Below are positions 1 to 5,216 of a DNA stretch of 5,216 nt, piece by piece (positions within the stretch are counted from its first letter, which is position 1; each line of letters opens with the position of its first letter). The stretch lies in NCBI GenBank assembly GCA_021844725.1, contig JAKBSX010000280.1, positions 1 through 5,216 on the forward strand, given 5' to 3'. The position numbers and the translations under genes are program-made. Under the pieces are notes generated by a model, which saw only the letters and a list, made by a program, of their open reading frames with translations, was not told the origin of the DNA and made no database searches. The stretch is from Actinomycetes bacterium. GTDB lineage: Bacteria; Actinomycetota; Acidimicrobiia; Acidimicrobiales; Acidimicrobiaceae.

Positions 1-2
1 TT

Positions 3-125
3 ACTCACAGCCATAACGGCTACGAAGTGCTCGCAGCTATGCTAAGGAATACACATTTAGACGTCAGGTCAATTTCACCAAAATCCCTTCTCGATGATAA
101 AAAACTCCGGAGCCCATCAGACTAG
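3..125 (+). CDS. possible 3' end of an unidentified rightward gene (partial)
   Basis: One plus-strand frame is open from the window edge to a TAG at 123-125, giving 40 residues that include NGYEVLAAMLRNTHLDVRSI. If real, this is the C-terminal tail of a gene that starts outside the window, and its stop overlaps the stop of the convergent DeoR-family gene by a few bases. I do not recognise the protein. The composition looks protein-like, but an open run of about 40 codons is expected by chance in some frame, so support is weak. The other frames here are closed and no RNA gene is visible, so otherwise 1-116 would be plain intergenic DNA. Confidence 0.22.
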   Translation, partial: THSHNGYEVLAAMLRNTHLDVRSISPKSLLDDKKLRSPSD

Positions 126-875
126 CGTTAACTTGATGTTAAGCGTGGCGAGTGCTTCGCCAATCGCTTTCGGAAGATTTATATCCGTAACAATATGATG
201 AATTGCTGATGCTGGCAGGATGCGAGAGAGAGTGTAGCGATTGAATCTTGTTGAGTCGCCAGCGGCTATAACCCTTGTCGAAACCTTGCACATTGCGCGA
301 CTCGCCCGCGCGTCCATAAGGTTTCGAGTTGTGAGGCCCATATCCACATTAAAGCAATCTACGTTGATAAATAAAATGTCCGCATGTATTTGTCGCAACA
401 TATCTTCGACGAACGGACCCACCAAACAGCAAGTCTTTTTCCTCAAGATCCCGCCGGTCAGAATCACTTCAAAGTTCGTATCGGCTAATTCAGAAGCAAT
501 ATTGACGTCATTTGTAATTATCGTTAAGTTTGCAAGCCTTTTCAGCGAGCATGCAATTGCGGCTGTAGCCACCCCGGAATCTAGCATTACGCATTGGCCC
601 TCCTGCACTATTTGGGCTGCAGCATTGCCAATTCGATAAAGCTCGGCCTGGTGATTCACCGTTTCGATCAGGCGCTGATCAATTGGTGCTCCGGAATAGA
701 CTGGGAGCGCACCGCCGTGTGTTCGCTGCAGGAGTCCCCTCATTTCGAGGGAATTTAGGTCGTTACGAATGGTGATTTGCGATACGCCTAAGGATTTTGA
801 AATCTCACGCACACGTATCCTGCCTTCGCCGTGCACAATTGACAATATGTGACGCCTTCTTTCTTCATTTAGCAT
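117..875 (-). CDS. DeoR/GlpR-family transcriptional regulator
   Basis: Complete 252-residue cytoplasmic DNA-binding regulator, close to the usual 250-260 residues of the family. Residues 4-57 form the DeoR-type winged helix-turn-helix: the ERRRHIL opening, EISKSLGVSQITIRNDL as helix-turn-helix, and the RTHGGA wing at 51-56. Residues about 75-232 are the C-terminal sensor domain of the ISOCOT sugar-phosphate-binding fold, shown by LDSG (98-101), ITNDVNIA (120-127), LTGG (139-142), GLTT (180-183) and GDSTRF (206-211). Family members usually repress sugar or polyol catabolic genes and are released by a phosphorylated sugar. I chose ATG at 873-875 because a GGGAGGG ribosome binding site lies 7 bases upstream. 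The reading frame extends 25 codons further to a GTG at 948-950, but that start has no binding site and the added residues do not match the family. Several pocket residues differ from the consensus, so the ligand is not predictable. The gene is divergent from the receptor gene. Confidence 0.93.
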   Translation of the reverse strand: MLNEERRRHILSIVHGEGRIRVREISKSLGVSQITIRNDLNSLEMRGLLQRTHGGALPVYSGAPIDQRLIETVNHQAELYRIGNAAAQIVQEGQCVMLDSGVATAAIACSLKRLANLTIITNDVNIASELADTNFEVILTGGILRKKTCCLVGPFVEDMLRQIHADILFINVDCFNVDMGLTTRNLMDARASRAMCKVSTRVIAAGDSTRFNRYTLSRILPASAIHHIVTDINLPKAIGEALATLNIKLTLV

Positions 876-880
876 CGGAT

Positions 881-888
881 TCCCTCCC
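881..888 (-). promoter_or_regulatory. ribosome binding site of the DeoR-family gene
   Basis: On the minus strand this reads GGGAGGGA and sits 5 to 7 bases before the ATG at 873-875. It is a near-perfect anti-Shine-Dalgarno match and decides the start of the regulator. The in-frame ATG at 888-890 overlaps the site itself and the upstream GTG at 948-950 lacks one. Confidence 0.85.
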
Positions 889-929
889 ATACACCGCCAA
901 AATACCGAAATAGCGTTCGAATGCTCCGC

Positions 930-953
930 GTAGTGACATCTATCGTTCACTAC
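930..953. promoter_or_regulatory. inverted repeat, candidate operator upstream of the DeoR-family gene
   Basis: GTAGTGA (930-936) and TCACTAC (947-953) form a perfect 7-bp inverted repeat with a 10-bp spacer, so the half-site centres are 17 bp apart, close to two helical turns. It lies 55-78 bases upstream of the regulator's start codon, where an autoregulatory operator would be expected. The octamer CTCCGCGT occurs on both sides, at 924-931 and 960-967. Binding by this regulator is an inference: DeoR-family genes often autoregulate, but their operators differ widely. I found no second copy of the half-site near the receptor promoter. Confidence 0.45.
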
Positions 954-1282
954 AATCCTCTCCGCGTCATCATCTTCGGACTCGGACGTGAGCTGAGCAT
1001 CTGATCATCATCCGACAAGAAAGCAGCTTCGCCAGAGTACGAAAACGTCGGCTGCCAATCGTTCAGGGAAAACCGATAATAAGTCATTTGTTTATATCTA
1101 CTTGAGGGAATACGTGAAGGCTGGTCTAGCAACAGATCAACCTGCCCCCAGTGTGACCCCAGAGTTTATGGAAGCTTCATGCCAGTTACCGATAGCCCAG
1201 TGAGCGAGTGGTAAACCACTCCAAACTCTGGCGTAGCCGATCAAATCCCGAATCGAATTGTTACTAGTGTTCCTAATAATCC
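954..1282. other. non-coding intergenic stretch between the divergent genes
   Basis: No gene is supported here. Two leftward open frames of 60 codons each (950-1132 and 1137-1319) have no ribosome binding site and resemble no family I know. The stretch contains the 1159-1231 inverted-repeat structure, listed separately. I see no tRNA, transposase fragment, CRISPR repeat or clear terminator. It is long for a simple divergent promoter region, so a small RNA, a decayed gene or additional regulator sites are possible, but none is shown directly. Confidence 0.5.
1159..1231. repeat. 9-bp inverted repeat enclosing a nested hairpin
   Basis: CCAGAGTTT (1159-1167) pairs perfectly with AAACTCTGG (1223-1231). 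Inside the 73-base span, AGTGG-TAAA-CCACT (1207-1220) makes a second short hairpin next to the closing stem. Together they could fold as a branched structure on either strand. The size is like a tRNA, but there is no 7-base T-loop, anticodon arm or terminal CCA arrangement, so it is not a tRNA. It could be part of a small RNA, a REP-like element, a regulator site, or chance. It lies upstream of the rightward promoter, so it would not be in the receptor transcript. Confidence 0.4.
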
Positions 1283-1312
1283 TTGACAAGTCGTAATATA
1301 TCGCATTATAAA
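1283..1312 (+). promoter_or_regulatory. sigma-70-type promoter, probably for the receptor gene
   Basis: A perfect -35 box TTGACA (1283-1288) is followed after 18 bp by TATAAA (1307-1312), a 5/6 match to the -10 consensus. Transcription would begin near 1319-1320 and read rightward. This is the best promoter in the window. It implies a leader of about 360 bases before the ATG at 1678, or about 90 bases before the in-frame ATG at 1411. Confidence 0.6.
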
Positions 1313-1345
1313 TCTCCATGACGCAACTGGAAATTAAATACCGTC

Positions 1346-1373
1346 TTGATATTCGTTAGAGATCATGTAACAT
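1346..1373 (+). promoter_or_regulatory. weaker second promoter candidate
   Basis: TTGATA (1346-1351) and TAACAT (1368-1373) are separated by 16 bp and match the consensus boxes at 5/6 and 4/6 positions. It could act as an alternative rightward start downstream of the stronger promoter at 1283-1312. Such matches are common by chance. Confidence 0.25.
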
Positions 1374-1396
1374 CGCGAAACGTCATCATGGCCTTT

Positions 1397-1403
1397 GGGA
1401 GGG
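1397..1403 (+). promoter_or_regulatory. strong ribosome binding site for an alternative start at 1411
   Basis: GGGAGGG lies 7 bases before the ATG at 1411-1413, with the same core and spacing as the site used by the DeoR-family gene. Translation from it would stay in the receptor frame and add 89 residues ahead of the signal peptide. It is either the true start signal, the start of a regulatory leader, or a coincidence. Confidence 0.4.
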
Positions 1404-1666
1404 CAATGCAATGCACTTCAAGAATGTCGTCGGAACAGAGTTTTCCCACCGGTTGGTGGATCCGCAGCAAGTTCAATCGACGGGTGACGAGGTGTTGGCG
1501 CTCCCGGTTACCCCGAGTGTCATCCTATCCAAGCTTTGTGGCAGCCAAAGGCCAAAGGCCCGACTGATCCGAATGATTCATACTTCCGAGCAGGCGATAC
1601 TGCGGTTTTGGCGCAATTCGCGGCCTTTTCAGTTCACGAGGAGCGAAGGATCGCCAAATCCCAATC

Positions 1667-1673
1667 GGGGAAA
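1667..1673 (+). promoter_or_regulatory. ribosome binding site for the receptor start at 1678
   Basis: GGGGAAA lies 4 bases before the ATG at 1678-1680, with the GGGGA core centred about 8 bases upstream. It is a moderate site, weaker than the GGGAGGG at 1397-1403, but it places a classical signal peptide exactly at the N-terminus. Confidence 0.5.
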
Positions 1674-1677
1674 ATGC

Positions 1678-4600
1678 ATGCTGAAGGATGTGTGTGTTTT
1701 CGTCGTACTCGTTTTGTCTATTGGCTTCTCGCTCCATCTCGCAGGTCAAGTGCTTACCGGCGGACAGGTCAACGGAACCATCACTGATTCGGCTGGTGCG
1801 GTAATAGCGGATGCCACAGTGACATTGACCAACCAGCAGACAGGCGTTGAGAGAAGCACCATCACGAACAGCACCGGCTACTTTGTCATTCGCAGCGTTC
1901 AGCCCGGACAGTATGGTATGTCTGTGAGTAAGGGAGGATTCAGTACGACGACTCTTCCATCGTTCAGCGTAACCGTAGGCCAGGTCCTGACCCAAAACGA
2001 GAAACTGCAGATTGGAACGACAAGCCAAACAGTAAAAGTGAGTGCGGCTGCGGAAGGCATTTTGCTGCAAAAATCGTCTTCTGAACTCGGGCTCGTTGTC
2101 GGACAAAAGGAAGTTGTTGGACTTCCGTTAAACGGCAGAAACTTCACCGAGCTTCTGACTCTGACACCCGGTGTAACGCCCGTTTCTACTTCGCAGCTTT
2201 ATCTGGGGAATGGAGAGGGCTCAGCTCCCGGTATCCCGGGCAGCGAGTTTGTGAATCCCTCTATATTTGGACAGCAAAATCGTTCTACCGTGTATCTGCT
2301 CGACGGCATTAGCAATACGAATTTTCGCTTTGGAAGCTACAGCCTTCTCCCAATCATCGATGCAACCGCCGAATTCAAGGTTCAGTCCCATAATGACAAT
2401 GCCGAATTCGGTGGGGCGCTAGGTGGAATTATTAATATGGTATCAAAGTCAGGCACGAATCAATTTCACGGAGACGCCTGGGACTTTAACCGTTCAAATT
2501 ATGGAGAAGCCCGTAACCCTTTTACTGACTTCTGCTCTCCTGCACGGTGTGGGCCCAGCGCAAGCGATACCACTCCGGCGCCACCCGAACATTTTTTACA
2601 GAACCAATACGGAGCCACCCTCGGTGGCCCAATTCTCAAGAATAAAACTTTCTTCTTTGGGGCCTATGAAGGCTGGCATTATGTTCAACCGGCAGCTTCG
2701 GAGGCGCTTGTGCCCACCGCGGCAGAAGTATCAGGAGATTTCTCAAACTCCTATTATAAGCAACAAATATATAACCCTTACTCCACTTCGTGCACTGGGG
2801 CTGGGTGTACCGTTCTGCCGTTTGAATGCGACCCGGCCGGCAATCCAATCGCCACAGTGAATGGTGTTCAGTCCGGGGGAACCCCTTGCAACAAGATACC
2901 TGCAACCTTAATAACCGGAGCGACCGAGGCGCTGCTGACGAATTATGTTTTGGCGCCAAACGCCCCTAGCGGCCCAAACAATAGCTACAACTTCATAGAC
3001 GAAAGACCGGTAACGAGTAAAGCCAATACTTGGCAGATACGGTTGGACGAGGATCTCAGTCAAAAGGACTTCGGTTTCTTTCGGTTGTCGCAAATGTGGG
3101 TGAATACTGCCAATCCAAACAGCGGGGTGAACAGTTACTCTAACATCGCTTATCATGCCTACGATTTTGGTGGAGGGTGGACACACATGCTAAGCCAAAG
3201 CTTGGTTTTGGAGGGTCATTTTGGGACCCTCCTCAATCCTTACAATAGCAACTTTTTTGTAGCGCCTAACGGATATGCTCCTATGACGGCTGCAGGTTTG
3301 AATGTCGGTGAATATCAGGGCCTTGTATTTAGCCTAGCCGGACCGTACAGCGTGGGAAGCGGCGGAAACGGACCATCTAGCGGTACACAAACCTTTAGCG
3401 AGCCAAACTGGAGCGGGGGGGGCAGCATTTCATGGTTGCACGGCAGGCATTCGATCAAGATGGGAATCGATTGGTTACACCTGCTGGAATCACATGCCGA
3501 CGACTGGCAAACAACCAGCTTTAGTGATGCCACTACTAGCGACATCAATGCTGTTAACACCGGAAATTCGTTGGCTTCCATGCTTTTGGGCCTGCCGGCA
3601 AGTTATCAAGCGTACAACCCAACACTGGGGCTGCTAAAATTTTCTTGGTCTACTTGGTCCGGTTATATACAAGACAGCTGGAAGGTGAGGTCTAATCTCA
3701 CTTTAAACGTAGGACTTCGTTATGACTACAATGAAACTATACATACCCTCTCGAATACGCCGAATAACTCGCTCGACCTTTTCTCGCAAAAGTACATCAT
3801 AGGTCGATCTTCCGTGCCTCAATGTACGACAACATCGTTTGTTAGCCCATGTCTTCCTGTCCCATTGTCTAGTATACCTTTTGGCAGTCACATCAGTTAT
3901 GGTGGAAATTTCCCCCTTATCGCACTAGCCATCAAGGACAATATTCAGCCCAGACTAGGATTCTCCTGGCAAATAGGCAAGAATACTGTTCTGCGGGGGG
4001 GCTACGGAATTGTTTATGACACGAACAACGGCCGCGCGCAAGATACGGACAATATGTATGGGAGCGCAACCTGGCCCTGGACGACAGGTATAGGCCCATA
4101 TCAGGAAAATATTGCACAGAATGGAATCTGGCCGGGCGGCCCTGGAAATCCGCTAACATATCTGACAGGCATCGTTGGAAATACGGGTCCCACGGTCGCG
4201 GCGAGTCCATGGGCCACGTTGTCTGGCGGTTATTTTGAGTCGAGGAATTTTACAGACCCGCGCTCGCAACAATACAACTTGCAGATCCAACAGCAGCTAA
4301 GTCCAACCACTATTCTGATGATCGGCTATGCTGGATCCAAGGATAGCCGTCTTGTATATGATGGGTATGCTAATGCGGCCCGGGTCGCATCACCGCAGGG
4401 AACTCCTCTTCCAGTAATAGATTCTCTGAAACTGATGCCGTGGGTAGCCCCAAACTTAAACTATCAGCAAAGCACGGGCACTTCAAATTACAACGCACTT
4501 ATAGCCAGCTTCGAGAGACGTCTATCCAAGTCCTTTACGACAATCGTATCTTATACGTGGTCAAAGAGCATGGATCAGAACAGCGGCTTATTTGGGGCTG

Positions 4601-5216
4601 AGAATGGTGCTGGCGGCGGTTCTACTGTGCAAAATTTCTTTGATCCCAAAAATGCATACGGTCCCTCCAGCTATAATGTTCCAAACACATTCTCATGGAC
4701 TTCGCTCTACGAGCTACCGTTCGGGCCCGGACAGCGTTGGCTTCACCAGGGCGTGCCAGCCTATCTAGCTGGAAACTGGACTGTTAGCTATGTGTTCCTG
4801 AGCTACACGGGGCAGAATTACAACCTGAGTGTTAATGGCGATCCAGCAAATATTTCTGGAGACAATGGTACCGTGAGTGGATACTCGCGCCCCAACGTCG
4901 TCGGCAATCCCCTTGCAGGATCATGCAGTGGCGTTCCAATTGGCAAGAAAGGCGCGAATGGCTATTGCCTATACAATCCAACCGCTTTCGCAGTGCCAGT
5001 GGATTCTTTTGGAAATATGGGCAGGAACACCTTACACGGCCCGGAATATAACGATTTGGACCTCTCTGTAATGAAAAATATTCCGATTCACGACAGTATT
5101 TCGGCTCAAATCCGCGTCGACGCATTCAATGTATTGAATATCCAGGTTCCCGCGGTACCCAACACAACGACAAACGAGTCTGGATCGGGCCTTAGCACAA
5201 GCATCGCTACCACACC
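1678..5216 (+). CDS. TonB-dependent receptor, Oar-like, with N-terminal carboxypeptidase-regulatory-like domain (3' partial)
   Basis: Outer-membrane receptor that would import a substrate using energy from TonB-ExbB-ExbD; the substrate is unknown. At least 1,179 residues are present. Residues 1-24 are a signal peptide (MLKD, then a hydrophobic core, then LAGQ). Residues about 29-112 form a carboxypeptidase-regulatory-like beta-sandwich (GQVNGTITDSAGAVI, then TGYFVIRSVQPGQY). QTVKVSA (117-123) is a possible TonB box. Residues about 127-270 are the plug, with LPLNGRNF (149-156), YLLDGISNTN (206-215) and GGIINMVSKSGTNQFHG (249-265). The Oar-like beta-barrel follows, with GGPILKNKTFFFGAYEG (316-332), GYIQDSWK (662-669), LRGGYGIVYD (772-781), SYTWSKSMD (957-965) and RVDAFNVLN (1146-1154). 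The last motif normally precedes the terminal strand closely, so only some 10-20 residues should be missing. All ten mature cysteines occur as close pairs. The start at 1678 is chosen for the signal peptide; the frame is open upstream and 1411 is a rival start. Family certain, substrate not. Confidence 0.95.
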   Translation, partial: MLKDVCVFVVLVLSIGFSLHLAGQVLTGGQVNGTITDSAGAVIADATVTLTNQQTGVERSTITNSTGYFVIRSVQPGQYGMSVSKGGFSTTTLPSFSVTVGQVLTQNEKLQIGTTSQTVKVSAAAEGILLQKSSSELGLVVGQKEVVGLPLNGRNFTELLTLTPGVTPVSTSQLYLGNGEGSAPGIPGSEFVNPSIFGQQNRSTVYLLDGISNTNFRFGSYSLLPIIDATAEFKVQSHNDNAEFGGALGGIINMVSKSGTNQFHGDAWDFNRSNYGEARNPFTDFCSPARCGPSASDTTPAPPEHFLQNQYGATLGGPILKNKTFFFGAYEGWHYVQPAASEALVPTAAEVSGDFSNSYYKQQIYNPYSTSCTGAGCTVLPFECDPAGNPIATVNGVQSGGTPCNKIPATLITGATEALLTNYVLAPNAPSGPNNSYNFIDERPVTSKANTWQIRLDEDLSQKDFGFFRLSQMWVNTANPNSGVNSYSNIAYHAYDFGGGWTHMLSQSLVLEGHFGTLLNPYNSNFFVAPNGYAPMTAAGLNVGEYQGLVFSLAGPYSVGSGGNGPSSGTQTFSEPNWSGGGSISWLHGRHSIKMGIDWLHLLESHADDWQTTSFSDATTSDINAVNTGNSLASMLLGLPASYQAYNPTLGLLKFSWSTWSGYIQDSWKVRSNLTLNVGLRYDYNETIHTLSNTPNNSLDLFSQKYIIGRSSVPQCTTTSFVSPCLPVPLSSIPFGSHISYGGNFPLIALAIKDNIQPRLGFSWQIGKNTVLRGGYGIVYDTNNGRAQDTDNMYGSATWPWTTGIGPYQENIAQNGIWPGGPGNPLTYLTGIVGNTGPTVAASPWATLSGGYFESRNFTDPRSQQYNLQIQQQLSPTTILMIGYAGSKDSRLVYDGYANAARVASPQGTPLPVIDSLKLMPWVAPNLNYQQSTGTSNYNALIASFERRLSKSFTTIVSYTWSKSMDQNSGLFGAENGAGGGSTVQNFFDPKNAYGPSSYNVPNTFSWTSLYELPFGPGQRWLHQGVPAYLAGNWTVSYVFLSYTGQNYNLSVNGDPANISGDNGTVSGYSRPNVVGNPLAGSCSGVPIGKKGANGYCLYNPTAFAVPVDSFGNMGRNTLHGPEYNDLDLSVMKNIPIHDSISAQIRVDAFNVLNIQVPAVPNTTTNESGSGLSTSIATT

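Larger units (their letters stand above)
1320..1677 (+). other. long leader of the receptor gene, open in the receptor's frame from 1360
   Basis: This stretch lies between the best rightward promoter and the receptor's signal-peptide start. The receptor frame has a TAG at 1357-1359 and then no stop, so 106 codons precede the chosen ATG. An in-frame ATG at 1411 has a GGGAGGG site (1397-1403) 7 bases before it; another in-frame ATG at 1573 has none. GGCCTTTGG at 1390-1398 is complementary to CCAAAGGCC, which occurs in two overlapping copies at 1545-1560, so the leader RNA could fold across the early ribosome binding site. I see no conserved core of a known riboswitch class. Confidence 0.4.

Noticed and set aside
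99..114. Leftward intrinsic terminator after the DeoR-family gene (CTCCGGAG followed by six T)
   Set aside because: The palindrome leaves only about two base pairs of stem once a loop is allowed, so no stable hairpin forms before the T run.
241..639. 132-codon plus-strand open frame
   Set aside because: It is antisense to the well-supported DeoR-family gene, has no family resemblance and is a shadow of that gene's codon pattern.
1011..1055. Pseudoknot-like pairing (CCGAC with GTCGG, GCAGC with GCTGC)
   Set aside because: The 5-base pairings are at chance level and the two 3' partners share a base.
1159..1231. tRNA or tRNA-like gene suggested by a 73-base span closed by a terminal stem
   Set aside because: The inner hairpin has a 4-base loop rather than a 7-base T-loop, no anticodon arm forms and the invariant T-loop bases are absent.
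950..1319. Two leftward 60-codon open frames (950-1132 and 1137-1319)
   Set aside because: Neither start has a ribosome binding site, the proteins resemble nothing I know, and one overlaps the inverted-repeat structure. Open frames this short are expected by chance.
1346..1567. 73-codon plus-strand open frame in another frame of the leader
   Set aside because: No ribosome binding site at its ATG, an arginine- and serine-rich composition without family resemblance, and it competes with the receptor frame, which is the more coherent one.
1525..2147. Leftward open frames of 193 and 82 codons
   Set aside because: They lie antisense to the signal peptide, regulatory-like domain and plug of the receptor, which are clearly coding on the plus strand.
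2423..5125. Further open frames on both strands inside the receptor gene
   Set aside because: The receptor frame is continuous and matches family motifs along its whole length, so these are shadows.

Overview
The window most resembles a chromosomal segment from an Acidobacteriota (Terriglobia-type) bacterium. The basis is the very long TonB-dependent receptor of the Oar-like class with an N-terminal carboxypeptidase-regulatory-like domain. This class is greatly expanded in soil acidobacteria. Base composition is near 50% GC by eye, and a TTGACA/TATAAA-type promoter argues against Bacteroidota. The organism assignment is an inference from one protein family, not a proof.

Layout. Positions 1-125 hold only the possible 3' end of a rightward gene entering from outside the window; this is weakly supported. 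Positions 117-875 (minus strand) encode a complete 252-residue DeoR/GlpR-family transcriptional regulator with a strong ribosome binding site. Positions 876-1677 are an 802-base divergent intergenic region. It contains a perfect 7-bp inverted repeat upstream of the regulator (930-953), a second stem-forming inverted repeat (1159-1231), a near-consensus rightward sigma-70-type promoter (1283-1312), and a long leader. Positions 1678-5216 (plus strand) encode the receptor. It is open to the window edge and lacks only what are probably its last few residues.

How the parts may work together. The regulator and the receptor are divergently arranged around shared regulatory DNA. DeoR-family proteins usually sense phosphorylated sugars, and acidobacterial receptors of this class are presumed to import oligosaccharides or other large nutrients. 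A nutrient-responsive uptake locus is therefore the natural reading, but no substrate can be named from this window. The points most worth a second look are the receptor's start (an in-frame upstream extension carries a better ribosome binding site than the signal-peptide start), the operator-like repeat, the altered effector-pocket residues of the regulator, and the strictly paired cysteines of the receptor. No clearly new multi-gene system is visible.
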